Shown: positions 7,871 through 16,380, numbered from the stretch's first letter. The stretch is DNA of 56,671 nucleotides from an uncultured Cuneatibacter sp. (GCA_934234215.1 CAKQHB010000021.1:1-56671); one strand, 5' to 3'. Numbers and translations are program-made. Notes: generated by a model not told the origin, from the sequence alone.

Positions 7871-9320
7871 TGAGAAGAGAGTATTGCTTCATCTGGACAA
7901 TGTAAAGATGCATTTCCCAATCAAGAAAGAGCATGTTTTCCAGAAAGAGCAGAAGTTTGTAAAGGCTGTAGATGGTATCAGTCTGGATATTTACGAAGGT
8001 GAGACACTGGGTCTGGTAGGTGAGTCCGGTTGTGGTAAGTCTACTTTGGGTCGTGTCATCCTGCAGCTGTACAAGCAGTCTGCCGGCAGCGTTCGTTACA
8101 ATGGTATCTATCTGGAGGATTATGTTCCGGAGTATGCACATCATGTTGTAAAGGAGATTCCGAAGGTTCATGGAATGTCCGTTGCTGAGATGAAGGAAAA
8201 ACATATGGAGGCTGTCCGTATGGCAGGCGGTCTGCTGCTTTCCGATGATCTTGGCAAGGTTGAGACTGCATGGGCAGAGAAGCTGACAGCTGTTAAGGCT
8301 GCAAGCGCTGTTTCTGACAAGCTGTATCTCGTAGAGAACAAGCTGGATACGATCGCTTCTAAGAAGGAGACCAATCCGGAAGGTGTAGACAACAAGGAAG
8401 AGGCTTCCCTGTTGGCAGAAAAGGAAAAGCTGGAGAAGGAATATGCATCTTTAGAGAAGACGGTTCTTCAGAAAGAGGAAGTTCTGACCCAGCTAAAAAC
8501 CTACTGCGAGAAGAAGGAAGGTTTTGCAGAGTTAGAGGCAGAAGTCGATCACAGTATCGATCTGCAGAGATTGACCACTGAGGAAATGAGAAAGCTGCGT
8601 AAGGATCTGCAGATGGTATTCCAGGATCCGTATTCTTCTCTGAATCCCCGATTTACGGTTGGTCAGCTGATCAGTGAGGCACTTGTTGCACATGGTATGT
8701 ACGATAACAAGAGTCAGTTAAAAGAAGACTATACCCTTCAGGTTATGGATAAGTGTGGTCTGCAGAAGTACATGCTGCATCGTTACCCGCATCAGTTCTC
8801 CGGTGGTCAGCGTCAGCGTATCGGTATTGCCCGTGCATTGGCTCTGCGTCCGAAGTTTGTTGTATGCGATGAGGCAGTATCAGCTCTGGATGTATCGATT
8901 CAGTCTCAGATCATTAACCTGTTGATGGAGCTGAAGCAGAGAGACAACCTGACTTATCTGTTTATCTCCCATGATCTGAGTGCCGTTAAGTTTATCAGTG
9001 ATCGTGTTGGTGTAATGTATCTTGGAAATCTGATCGAGCTGACTACATCAGACGAAATCTTTGAATCTCCGATGCATCCTTACACAAATGCACTGTTGGA
9101 TGCAATTCCTACTTGTGAGGAAGAATCTAATAAAGAACTGCAGGTAATCGAGGGCGATATTCCAAGCCCGATCAATCCGCCTGCAGGTTGTAAGTTCCAC
9201 ACACGTTGTAAGTACTGTACAGAGAAGTGTAAGACAGAGACTCCGGAGTTCCGTGAGTTGAAGCCTGGTCACTTTGTAGCATGTCACTATCCGGTTACGG
9301 AGAGACGCGTGCAGGACTGA
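7863..9320 (+). CDS. oppF: OppF ATPase with long internal insertion
   Basis: OppF is the partner ATPase of OppD. Expected elements are present: Walker A GESGCGKST (53-61), Q-loop VFQDPYSSLNPR (about 252-263), signature FSGGQRQR (about 312), Walker B VVCDEA, and the C-terminal CKFHTRCKYCTEKC. The family is about 320-340 residues; this one is 485. The excess lies at about 87-232, between the beta strands after Walker A (YNGIYLED) and the helix before the Q-loop (LTTEEMRKLRKD). It is rich in Lys, Glu, Ala and Leu, and the stretch near 180-232 looks coiled-coil. The frame is intact and codons match oppD. The insert would sit on the cytoplasmic face of the transporter. Its role is unknown; a regulatory or docking arm is a guess. 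Confidence 0.9.
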   Translation: MTDEKRVLLHLDNVKMHFPIKKEHVFQKEQKFVKAVDGISLDIYEGETLGLVGESGCGKSTLGRVILQLYKQSAGSVRYNGIYLEDYVPEYAHHVVKEIPKVHGMSVAEMKEKHMEAVRMAGGLLLSDDLGKVETAWAEKLTAVKAASAVSDKLYLVENKLDTIASKKETNPEGVDNKEEASLLAEKEKLEKEYASLEKTVLQKEEVLTQLKTYCEKKEGFAELEAEVDHSIDLQRLTTEEMRKLRKDLQMVFQDPYSSLNPRFTVGQLISEALVAHGMYDNKSQLKEDYTLQVMDKCGLQKYMLHRYPHQFSGGQRQRIGIARALALRPKFVVCDEAVSALDVSIQSQIINLLMELKQRDNLTYLFISHDLSAVKFISDRVGVMYLGNLIELTTSDEIFESPMHPYTNALLDAIPTCEEESNKELQVIEGDIPSPINPPAGCKFHTRCKYCTEKCKTETPEFRELKPGHFVACHYPVTERRVQD

Positions 9321-9336
9321 TTCAGGAGGAAGCAAG

Positions 9337-9531
9337 TTGCTGAATTATTTTAAGAAACGTCTTCCGAAAGAGAAATCGAAGGAAGAATTGGACGAGCATT
9401 ATGATAAGATGGATTTGGAGAAAAGTGATTTTCCCGCAATGCTTATCGCCGCTTTTCTCACATTTGCACCGGTTATCCTCATCATCTTCATAGTGTTTTA
9501 TGGAATTTTATGGTTCATCTTCCTTAGATGA
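9337..9531 (+). CDS. Small membrane protein at the end of the opp operon
   Basis: I do not recognise this 64-residue protein. A charged N-terminal part of about 30 residues (KKRLPKEKSKEELDEHYDKM) is followed by a very hydrophobic C-terminal segment able to form one long or two short membrane helices and ending FLR. It starts with TTG at 9337, supported by AGGAGG at 9324-9329, only 16 bases after oppF, and a terminator follows directly. The position suggests a small accessory subunit or stabiliser of the Opp complex, which is inference only. Confidence 0.7.
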   Translation: MLNYFKKRLPKEKSKEELDEHYDKMDLEKSDFPAMLIAAFLTFAPVILIIFIVFYGILWFIFLR

Positions 9532-9533
9532 TA

Positions 9534-9577
9534 AAAGCCCCTGACCTTTCGATGAAGGCCGGGGGCTTAATTTTTTT
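9534..9577 (+). terminator. Terminator of the opp operon
   Basis: AAGCCCC...CCTT and AAGG...GGGGCTT form a strong stem around a short loop, followed by TTAATTTTTTT. The AAAAG on the other side may let it also serve the converging minus-strand gene that ends at 9580. Confidence 0.85.
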
Positions 9578-9579
9578 CT

Positions 9580-10497
9580 TTAATTCTGTTTCTTTTCGAT
9601 CAGGTTATCGTTGTCAGCCTGCTGGTTGACACGGAAAACATCTGCGATCTCCATGATGGAGATGTAAGCCATCGGATCGACCGTATGTACAATTTCTTTC
9701 ATTCTACCGATCTGGAATCGATTGAGTACGAGATAAACCATTGTTTTTTCAGATTTGGAATAATAACCTTTGGCATCTAAGATCGTGATGCCGCATTCAA
9801 AAGCTTTGGACAATTCACTGCATACTGCATCAGGTTTTGTGGTAACGATAAAAGATCCTTTGGAACGATCCAGACCTTCTACAATAAAGTCGATGGTTTT
9901 CAGCCCGGCAAAGTAGGTCACGATGGAGTAGAGTGGTAAGATCCAGCTGCCATGGATGAAGCCGCAGGTCAGATACAACAGCACGTTGTAGATCATCACG
10001 AAAGAACCAACGGTGAGTCCAAATTTCTTTGCAAAGATGACGGCGAGAACTTCGATACCGTCCATCGCACCGCCGAATCGGATCGCGGTACCGCTGCCGA
10101 CACCGGAGATCACACCACCGAACAGCGCACACAGCAGCAGGTCGGAACCGGCGAGGGGAGAAGCAACGCTGACATCAATGGGGAGAACATCGGTGATGAG
10201 CCAAGCACTGAGAGAATAAATAAAGACCGTGTAGATCGCGTATGCGGTAAAAATCTTGCCCTGTCGCTTGAGTCCGTATAGAAATAGAGGAATGTTTAAC
10301 AGAAGCAGGAAGAACGAGAGAGAAAATTGCGGTGGCGTCAGTTGACCGAGCAGAACAGACGTACCGGAGATCCCGCTGTCGTACAGATCAACAGGAGTCA
10401 GAAAGACGGTAACACCGAATGCATTGATAATGCCGGCACAGGTCAGGAAAAAGAGGTTTTTGGGGCGTAGCTGTTTCAGCTTTGGGAGTAATTTCAT
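9580..10497 (-). CDS. YitT-family membrane protein
   Basis: The protein has an N-terminal membrane part with about five or six helices (DUF161) and a C-terminal soluble domain of about 80 residues (DUF2179: KGSFIVTTKPDAVCSELSKA ... MAYISIMEIADVF), the layout of the YitT/YvjA family of Firmicutes. The function of the family is not established. The frame is open five codons further up, to 10512, but the ATG at 10497 has AAGGTG at the right distance, giving 305 residues. It is a single gene with its own promoter (10541-10570). Confidence 0.85.
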   Translation of the reverse strand: MKLLPKLKQLRPKNLFFLTCAGIINAFGVTVFLTPVDLYDSGISGTSVLLGQLTPPQFSLSFFLLLLNIPLFLYGLKRQGKIFTAYAIYTVFIYSLSAWLITDVLPIDVSVASPLAGSDLLLCALFGGVISGVGSGTAIRFGGAMDGIEVLAVIFAKKFGLTVGSFVMIYNVLLYLTCGFIHGSWILPLYSIVTYFAGLKTIDFIVEGLDRSKGSFIVTTKPDAVCSELSKAFECGITILDAKGYYSKSEKTMVYLVLNRFQIGRMKEIVHTVDPMAYISIMEIADVFRVNQQADNDNLIEKKQN

Positions 10498-10540
10498 GTT
10501 GTCACCTTCCATTTCGAGTCGATTGCCAATAGTTACTTAT

Positions 10541-10570
10541 AGTATAACATAAAAATACAGAGCAGCACAA
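10541..10570 (-). promoter_or_regulatory. Promoter of the YitT-family gene
   Basis: On the minus strand, TTGTGC, an 18-base spacer and TATACT lie 44-73 bases before the start codon at 10497. An inverted repeat begins immediately upstream of the -35 box. Confidence 0.45.
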
Positions 10571-10626
10571 GAGACAGAGCCGATGTAAATGATAGAAAAA
10601 TGATACAAATCCATCAGCTCTGTCTC
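10571..10626 (-). repeat. Inverted repeat upstream of the YitT-family promoter
   Basis: GAGACAGAGC (10571-10580) and GCTCTGTCTC (10617-10626) are perfect 10-base inverted copies separated by 36 bases; the outermost spacer bases (CGATG and CATCA) partly extend the pairing. No run of T follows on the minus strand. It abuts the -35 box of the YitT gene and may be an operator or the remains of a terminator. Confidence 0.5.
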
Positions 10627-10649
10627 ATTGCGTCACAATAATAACATTA

Positions 10650-10684
10650 GAAAAAGTTATTGTAAGTCAAACTATGACTTACAA
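10650..10684 (-). terminator. Terminator of the cotJ operon
   Basis: Reading on the minus strand, TTGTAAGTCA and TGACTTACAA form a perfect 10-pair stem with a 5-base loop that contains the cotJC stop codon. It is followed by TAACTTTTTC. Confidence 0.75.
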
Positions 10685-11307
10685 TCACAGGAGGAATCTT
10701 TTTTCAGATAGCTGGTATCAAATGCCGGATTGAAGGCATAGAAGTTTTTGGAATCCAGATGATCCTGCACGATGCGCAGACCTTCACCAAAGCGCTGCAG
10801 ATGCACGATCTCTCGCTCTCGCAAGAAGCGGATTGGCTCACACACATCGGGATCGTCTGTGAGACGCAGAATATTGTCATACGTTGTCCGGGCCTTCTGT
10901 TCTGCAGCAAGGTTTTCGCACAGGTCGGTGATAGGATCGCCGCAGGACTGGAAGAACGCGGAGGTGAACGGTGTGCCGCTGGCTGCCTGTGGCCATACAC
11001 CGAGGGTATGATCCACATAGTAAGCTTCAAATCCGCAGGCGCAGATCTCTTCCGGTGTCAGATCTCTTGTCAGCTGGCAGATGATCGTGCTGATGATTTC
11101 AACGTGTGCCAGCTCTTCTGTCCCGATATCGGTTAGCAGTGCCTTACACTCTTTGTATGGCATCGTGTAGCGCTGGCAGAGGTAGCGGAGAGATGCGCCG
11201 AGTTCACCGTCCGGGCCGCCGAGCTGGGACATGATCGCCTGCGCCAGCTTCGCATTTGGCTTTGCAATGCGGACAGGGCATTGCAGTCTTTTTTCATAAC
11301 TCCACAT
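10672..11307 (-). CDS. cotJC: Spore coat protein CotJC, manganese-catalase family
   Basis: CotJC is a spore coat component built on the manganese catalase (ferritin-like) fold. The 211-residue product begins MWSYEKRLQCPVRI and has the metal-binding helix pattern DIGTEELAHVEII near residue 65 and further Glu/His helices (LREREIVHLQRFGE) near 175. Start 11307 has GGAGG 8 bases upstream; its ATG shares one base with the cotJB stop. The C-terminus ends in a short Cys-containing tail (DSSCDCKS). It would be made in the mother cell during sporulation, as in Bacillus. Whether this one has catalase activity cannot be told. Confidence 0.9.
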   Translation of the reverse strand: MWSYEKRLQCPVRIAKPNAKLAQAIMSQLGGPDGELGASLRYLCQRYTMPYKECKALLTDIGTEELAHVEIISTIICQLTRDLTPEEICACGFEAYYVDHTLGVWPQAASGTPFTSAFFQSCGDPITDLCENLAAEQKARTTYDNILRLTDDPDVCEPIRFLREREIVHLQRFGEGLRIVQDHLDSKNFYAFNPAFDTSYLKKDSSCDCKS

Positions 11308-11570
11308 TAACAGCCGCCTCCTTCCCAGGGCCACGGATCGTTGATCCATGTCCAGACATTTTCTGCGGTAACTTCGTTCGTGTTCAGAGGACCGTAGTTA
11401 CAGCAATACATTTGCAGCATAGTATCGTATTGTTTGTGATATTTATGGTAGAGAGCCAGGGCGTCCTCATCGTGGGGATGAGTGTCCAGATACAGATTCA
11501 GGTCATACATACAAAAAGCAAGCTCCCGGATCTTTTGCAGAAGCGGTCCCCGTTTCATGATTTCTGACAT
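11307..11570 (-). CDS. cotJB: Spore coat protein CotJB
   Basis: This small coat protein of 87 residues is needed with CotJA and CotJC to assemble the CotJ layer. The core LAFCMYDLNLYLDTHPHDEDAL and the C-terminal WPWEGGGC are typical of the family. The frame is open up to 11672, but the ATG at 11570 follows GGGAGGTG and gives the usual length. The start lies inside the end of cotJA (16-base overlap) and the stop touches the cotJC start, so the three genes are translationally coupled. Confidence 0.88.
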   Translation of the reverse strand: MSEIMKRGPLLQKIRELAFCMYDLNLYLDTHPHDEDALALYHKYHKQYDTMLQMYCCNYGPLNTNEVTAENVWTWINDPWPWEGGGC

Positions 11571-11974
11571 GTGCGGCACCTCCCCGGAAGAAATGGAAGA
11601 TCGAGATTTGCAAAAATCGTTCCGGCCTGCAGAGCGCGATCCGGATCGTATATCTGCTTCATCTGCTGCCACGGCACATAGGGTATGGCAAGTGCCATTC
11701 CCCGCATGGAGTCATTGCGAGCCGCGAGACTACAGCTGGAATCACTGAGAGAAACACCATTGTCGCAGGTGGGAGCCGGACAGGCGGGCTCCTTGGGACA
11801 AGGCGGTGGGCATGGAGGAGGACAGGGAGGAGGACAGGGTGGCGGGCAGGGCGGCATGGGAGTGCGCATTTCCGGCTGCATCTGCATGCGGCCATTCTGG
11901 AAAGAACGCATCGGATAAGGGCGACCGTTTCCGCGGTTTCCCATCTGGCAGCGACCATAAATTTGGTTATCCAT
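11555..11974 (-). CDS. cotJA: Spore coat protein CotJA with Pro-Cys repeat
   Basis: The C-terminal half carries the CotJA signature (LAIPYVPWQQMKQIYDPDRA, then a segment ending FLPG). The N-terminal part is low complexity, with methionine- and asparagine-rich stretches followed by tandem CPPP units (about residues 42-60). This makes the protein 139 residues, longer than the roughly 80 of Bacillus CotJA. The cysteines could cross-link the coat, which is inference. AAGGAG lies 10 bases before the ATG. First gene of cotJABC; no clear sigma-E promoter was recognised upstream. Confidence 0.85.
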   Translation of the reverse strand: MDNQIYGRCQMGNRGNGRPYPMRSFQNGRMQMQPEMRTPMPPCPPPCPPPCPPPCPPPCPKEPACPAPTCDNGVSLSDSSCSLAARNDSMRGMALAIPYVPWQQMKQIYDPDRALQAGTIFANLDLPFLPGRCRTCQKS

Positions 11975-12070
11975 AACAGGAAAGCTCCTTCTTTCTGAGA
12001 TTAATTACAGTAATAACATATGGAGCATGGAGGGGAACTGTGAAAAGAACTGGTATCTGATCCGATTTTG

Positions 12071-12079
12071 TGATATACT
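12071..12079 (+). promoter_or_regulatory. Extended -10 promoter of the aminopeptidase gene
   Basis: TGATATACT is an extended -10 box (TG, one base, TATACT) 37 bases before the start codon. There is no good -35 box, as expected for this promoter type. The region 11975-12116 is the divergent spacer shared with cotJA. Confidence 0.5.
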
Positions 12080-12116
12080 GGAAATGAAATTTTTCTGAGA
12101 AAGGAAGAGATAGAAA

Positions 12117-13892
12117 ATGATACCGGAAAGATTGGAACAGCTGCGTGCCGAGATGCGTGCCCGTGGGATTGATGTGTATCTGATTCCGACAGCAGACTGC
12201 CACGAATCAGAGTATGTTGGAGAGCATTTTAAGGCGAGAGTCTTTATGACTGGATTTACCGGGTCGGCAGGAACTGCAGTGGTAACACTGACGGAGGCTG
12301 GTCTGTGGACAGACGGTCGTTACTTTATTCAGGCTGCAAATCAGCTGAAAGACACGACCGTGACATTATACAGAATGCGGGAAGAGGGCGTTCCCACAGT
12401 AGAAGCGTTTTTAGCAGATCGTTTGCCGGAGGGCGGCGTTCTCGGCTTTGACGGCAAGGTTGTCAATGCCCATCTGGGACAGGATCTTGCAGCAATCGCA
12501 GCAGAGAAGAAGGGTTCTCTGTACACTTCCGAGGATCTGGTGGATCTGATCTGGAAAGATCGCCCGGCACTTTCCTGTGAGCCGGTTTGGATTCTGAAAG
12601 AAGAGTATGCAGGCGAGAGCCGTACAAGCAAGATCGCCCGTGTGCGTACTTTCATGAAGGAAAATGGCGCAAACACTCACATTATCACCGATTTGGCAGA
12701 TACTTGCTGGCTGTTTAATATCCGCGGAAACGATGCGCTGCATTTCCCCATCGCGCTGTCCTTTACGATCCTGACAGAGACAGAGGCGAGACTGTACATC
12801 CAGCAGAAAGCATTGTCCGACGAAGTTCGCAGAGAGCTGGAGCAGGATGGTGTAACTCTGTGCGAATATGGCGATGTATACGAGGCAGTGAAGCAGCTGC
12901 CGGTAGGTACGGTTCTGTTAGATGACCGCAGAGTGAACTATGCGATCTACAGCAGTCTGCCGGAGGGACTTCAGATCGTATCCAAGAACAATCCGGAACA
13001 GAAGATGAAGTCAGAAAAGAACGAAACGGAGCTGAAGAATCTACGTATCGCTCATGTGAAGGATGGCGTTGCTGTCACAAAGTTCATGTACTGGCTGAAA
13101 AAGAATGTGGGCAAGATCCCGATGAACGAAGTGTCGGTATCGGATTATCTGGCAAAGCTGCGCAGTGAGCAGGAGGATTTCCTGGATCTGAGCTTTAACA
13201 CCATTGCCGGATATAACGCAAACGCAGCGATGATGCATTACAGTGCAAAACCCGGTTCTGCAGCAGAGTTAAAACCGGAAGGTTTCCTGCTGGTAGATTC
13301 CGGCGGACATTATCTGCAGGGATCGACGGATATTACCCGTACTTTTGTGCTTGGTCCGATTCCGGAAGAGTGGAAGCTGCATTACACGACGGTTCTGCGC
13401 AGCATGCTGAATCTGTCTGCTGCACATTTCCTGTACGGCTGCAACGGTATGGCGCTGGATATGCTGTCCAGAGGACCGCTGTGGGAGATGGGACTGGATT
13501 ATAAGTGCGGTACTGGTCATGGTGTCGGCTATCTGCTGAATATTCATGAAGGTCCCAACAGTTTCCGTTGGAACAATGCTCCCACGGCTATTGAGGAAGG
13601 CACGATCACCACAGACGAACCGGGTGTTTATGTCGAGGGCAGTCACGGTATCCGCATTGAGAATGAGCTGATCTGCAAGAAAGCAGAGAAGAATGAATAT
13701 GGTCAGTTTATGGAATTTGAGATGTTGACTTATGCCCCCATTGATCTGGATGCGGTAGAGCCGAAGTACATGACTGATCGGGAAAAGAAGGTATTAAATG
13801 ACTACCATGAACTTGTATATAATACCATCGCACCGTATCTGACAGAGGAAGAGCGGGAGTGGTTAAAGGTCTATACGAGACCGGTAGCCTGA
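12117..13892 (+). CDS. pepP: Xaa-Pro aminopeptidase (M24B)
   Basis: This enzyme removes an N-terminal residue that precedes proline from peptides. The 591-residue protein has the three-domain layout of the long aminopeptidase P type: two N-terminal creatinase-like domains and a C-terminal pita-bread domain. Dinuclear metal ligands are visible in LLVDSGGHYLQGSTDITRTF (two Asp), GTGHGVGYLLNIHEGP (His), TTDEPGVY (Glu) and GIRIENELI (Glu). AAAGGAAG precedes the ATG. It is probably cytoplasmic and acts on peptides brought in by the Opp system upstream. Confidence 0.93.
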   Translation: MIPERLEQLRAEMRARGIDVYLIPTADCHESEYVGEHFKARVFMTGFTGSAGTAVVTLTEAGLWTDGRYFIQAANQLKDTTVTLYRMREEGVPTVEAFLADRLPEGGVLGFDGKVVNAHLGQDLAAIAAEKKGSLYTSEDLVDLIWKDRPALSCEPVWILKEEYAGESRTSKIARVRTFMKENGANTHIITDLADTCWLFNIRGNDALHFPIALSFTILTETEARLYIQQKALSDEVRRELEQDGVTLCEYGDVYEAVKQLPVGTVLLDDRRVNYAIYSSLPEGLQIVSKNNPEQKMKSEKNETELKNLRIAHVKDGVAVTKFMYWLKKNVGKIPMNEVSVSDYLAKLRSEQEDFLDLSFNTIAGYNANAAMMHYSAKPGSAAELKPEGFLLVDSGGHYLQGSTDITRTFVLGPIPEEWKLHYTTVLRSMLNLSAAHFLYGCNGMALDMLSRGPLWEMGLDYKCGTGHGVGYLLNIHEGPNSFRWNNAPTAIEEGTITTDEPGVYVEGSHGIRIENELICKKAEKNEYGQFMEFEMLTYAPIDLDAVEPKYMTDREKKVLNDYHELVYNTIAPYLTEEEREWLKVYTRPVA

Positions 13893-13912
13893 CAGGAGGA
13901 AGTAAGAAAAGA

Positions 13913-14881
13913 ATGTTGAAAAAAAGAACAGGAGCCCTTTTGCTGGCGTGTAGTATGCTGGTTACAATGCTGACAGGCTGTACGCAGAAGACGAAAGATA
14001 ATGACATCCAGCGTGCGACGGAGAGTAATGAGACTGTCATTCCAAATGAAAGCAGCTCCGCAGCAGAAGCTTCTGCACAGGAGCCGGAGACAGAGAGCAC
14101 AGCAGTACAGACGCAGCCGGAGACGAACGCTGCAACTACCGGGACACAGGCGGAGTATACTTACACCGGCAACTGGCAGGATCTTCCCAATGACAGCATC
14201 CCTTATGGTAACAGCATCACAGACCGGGATGAACTGAATGTTCCGAATGGCGTTTATTATTATAAGAAGTTGTATAGCGGCTACGGCGCAGACTTTATTC
14301 AGGATACGAGCCAGAAAATTATTTATCTGACGATGGATGAGGGCTATGAGGCAGGCTATACACCAACGATTCTGGATACGCTGAAGGAAAAAGGCGTAAA
14401 GGCAGTCTTTTTCCTGACGAAACAGTTTGTGGACAGTGATCCGGAGCTGGTGCAGCGCATGATCGACGAGGGACATATCCTTGGCAATCATACGTGTGCA
14501 CACCCTTCTGAGGGAATGCCGTCTCTGGGCGCAGATGCGGAGAGCGCGGATATCAACAAGCTTCATGATATGGTGCAGGATCAGTTTGGCTATGATCTGA
14601 AGCTGTTCCGTTTCCCGGAGGGGACTTTCTCGGAGCAGTCTCTGGCACTGGTACATAGTCTGGGATACGAGAGTGTATTCTGGAGCTTCGCTTACACAGA
14701 CTACAACGTAAATGCACAGAAAGACCCGGCAGAGGCGCTGCAGAACTGCATGACGCAGCTGCATCCGGGTGCAATCTATCTGTTACATGCGGTTTCCTCT
14801 ACGAACTGTGCTATTCTGGGAGATTTCATAGATAGCGTCAGAGCGCAGGGCTATGAATTTGGAGTTTATCCGGTACAATGA
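13913..14881 (+). CDS. PdaA-like polysaccharide deacetylase lipoprotein
   Basis: The C-terminal 200 residues form a NodB-type polysaccharide deacetylase domain closest in motif layout to PdaA, the muramic-acid deacetylase of spore cortex: IYLTMDEGYEAGYTP, NHTCAHPS (metal His pair), FRFPEGTFSE, and a final LLHAVS. The N-terminus is a lipoprotein signal with LTGC at about residue 23 and a Ser/Glu/Thr linker. The usual DDG or DNG is DEG here. The frame is open from 13859, but ATG 13913 gives the signal peptide; AGGAGG sits 13 bases upstream, which is long. It follows pepP closely and overlaps the MATE gene by 4 bases. Substrate is not proven; peptidoglycan is likely. Confidence 0.85.
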   Translation: MLKKRTGALLLACSMLVTMLTGCTQKTKDNDIQRATESNETVIPNESSSAAEASAQEPETESTAVQTQPETNAATTGTQAEYTYTGNWQDLPNDSIPYGNSITDRDELNVPNGVYYYKKLYSGYGADFIQDTSQKIIYLTMDEGYEAGYTPTILDTLKEKGVKAVFFLTKQFVDSDPELVQRMIDEGHILGNHTCAHPSEGMPSLGADAESADINKLHDMVQDQFGYDLKLFRFPEGTFSEQSLALVHSLGYESVFWSFAYTDYNVNAQKDPAEALQNCMTQLHPGAIYLLHAVSSTNCAILGDFIDSVRAQGYEFGVYPVQ

Positions 14882-16242
14882 AGACAAAAAATTATGAGAT
14901 GGACATGACCAGCGGTTCGCTTGTCAAAAAAGTAATCGTGTTTGCGATTCCACTGGCATTGTCCAGTATTCTGCAGCTGCTGTTTAACGCTGCGGATGTC
15001 ATCGTAGTGGGACGGTTTGCCGGCAGTGAGGCGCTGGCAGCCGTTGGTTCCACTGGCTCCCTGATCAATCTGTTGACGAACTTGTTTATCGGTTTGTCCA
15101 TCGGTGCCAGTGTCCTTGTATCAAAGTATTATGCGGCGCGCGATCAGAAGAGTCTGCAGGAGTCTGTCCATACGGCGATTCTGGTCGCACTTTACGGTGG
15201 GCTGCTTTTGGCTGTTGTCGGAAATATTCTGGCGAGACTGATGTTGGAATGGATGGGAACGCCGGAAGATGTCATTGATCTGGCGACGCTGTATCTGCGG
15301 ATTTATTTTGCAGGAATGCCTGCCACGATGCTGTACAACTATGGCAGTGCGATCCTGCGAGCAGTGGGGGATACGAAGCGTCCGCTGTATTATTTGATGA
15401 TTGCTGGTGCGTTGAATGTGGTGCTGAATTTGTTCTTTGTTATTGTGTGTGATATGAGTGTGGCAGGTGTTGCGCTGGCAACGGTTTTGTCCCAGTGTGT
15501 GTCGGCAGCATTGATTATCCTGTGCCTGATCCGCTCTCAGGGTGCGGTTCGATTGGAGAGACGTTATCTGAAAATCCACGGCGACCGTATGAAAGAAATT
15601 TTGCAGACTGGACTTCCGGCAGGAATTCAGGGCAGTGTGTTCTCGATTTCCAATGTGCTGATCCAGTCGTCCATCAATTCCTTCGGATCGGTTGTGATGG
15701 CGGGAAGCGCGGCAGCAGCAAACATCGAAGGCTTTGTCTATGTGGCGATGAATGCGTTTTATCAGGCAGCGATCTCCTTTACCGGACAGAATGTAGGCGG
15801 ACAGCGCTATGAGCGAATCGGCAAAACCCTGCTGGTGTGCGAGGGCTATGTCATCGGTGTAGGGATTTTGCTGAGCACGATTGCACTGACCTTTGCAACG
15901 CCGCTCCTTAGCATTTACACGGATGACCCGACGGTTGTTCAGTATGGAATTACCCGTATGCATTATATTTGTGCAACGTATTTTATTTGTGGTATGATGG
16001 ATACGGTGGTGGGATCGTTGCGAGGCATGGGCAGTTCATTTGTGCCGATGATTACTTCCTTACTTGGTGCGTGTGCGTTCCGTGTGATCTGGATCTTTAC
16101 GGTATTTGTGGCAAATCGAAGTCTGGAGACACTGTATATTTCGTATCCGATCTCCTGGGTTCTGACCTTGACAGCGCATCTGATTTGCTACCATTTCATT
16201 CGCAAAAAGTATCCGAAGCGTGGACCGGAACTGACTGCATAA
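14878..16242 (+). CDS. MATE-family exporter
   Basis: A 454-residue integral membrane protein with about 12 helices and the MATE start MTSGSLVKKVIVFAIPLALS, followed by LFNAADVIVVGRFAGSEALA, typical of the DinF/NorM-like clostridial group. These proteins export drugs or other organic compounds using a sodium or proton gradient. The ATG overlaps the stop of the deacetylase gene (ATGA), so the two are coupled. The substrate cannot be inferred from sequence; the link to the cell wall enzyme might be chance. Confidence 0.9.
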   Translation: MKTKNYEMDMTSGSLVKKVIVFAIPLALSSILQLLFNAADVIVVGRFAGSEALAAVGSTGSLINLLTNLFIGLSIGASVLVSKYYAARDQKSLQESVHTAILVALYGGLLLAVVGNILARLMLEWMGTPEDVIDLATLYLRIYFAGMPATMLYNYGSAILRAVGDTKRPLYYLMIAGALNVVLNLFFVIVCDMSVAGVALATVLSQCVSAALIILCLIRSQGAVRLERRYLKIHGDRMKEILQTGLPAGIQGSVFSISNVLIQSSINSFGSVVMAGSAAAANIEGFVYVAMNAFYQAAISFTGQNVGGQRYERIGKTLLVCEGYVIGVGILLSTIALTFATPLLSIYTDDPTVVQYGITRMHYICATYFICGMMDTVVGSLRGMGSSFVPMITSLLGACAFRVIWIFTVFVANRSLETLYISYPISWVLTLTAHLICYHFIRKKYPKRGPELTA

Positions 16243-16286
16243 TTTCAGACAAAACGAAAATACATGCATTAAATGTGAATATTTAT

Positions 16287-16326
16287 AAAAAACAGAGGAG
16301 GTGGAAGAAACCTCCTCTGTTTTTTC
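16287..16326 (+). terminator. Terminator after the MATE gene
   Basis: ACAGAGGAGG pairs with CCTCCTCTGT across a short loop, with A6 before and T6 after. Strong and symmetrical. Confidence 0.9.
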
Positions 16327-16351
16327 TATAACGAAAAAATGACTACGTTTC

Positions 16352-16380
16352 TTGACGTATGGTATTCCCTATATTATACT
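16352..16380 (+). promoter_or_regulatory. Promoter of the GH105-isomerase-deoC genes
   Basis: TTGACG, a 17-base spacer and TATACT lie 31 bases before the start codon at 16411. No operator-like palindrome matching the hexuronate regulator is visible here. Confidence 0.7.
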
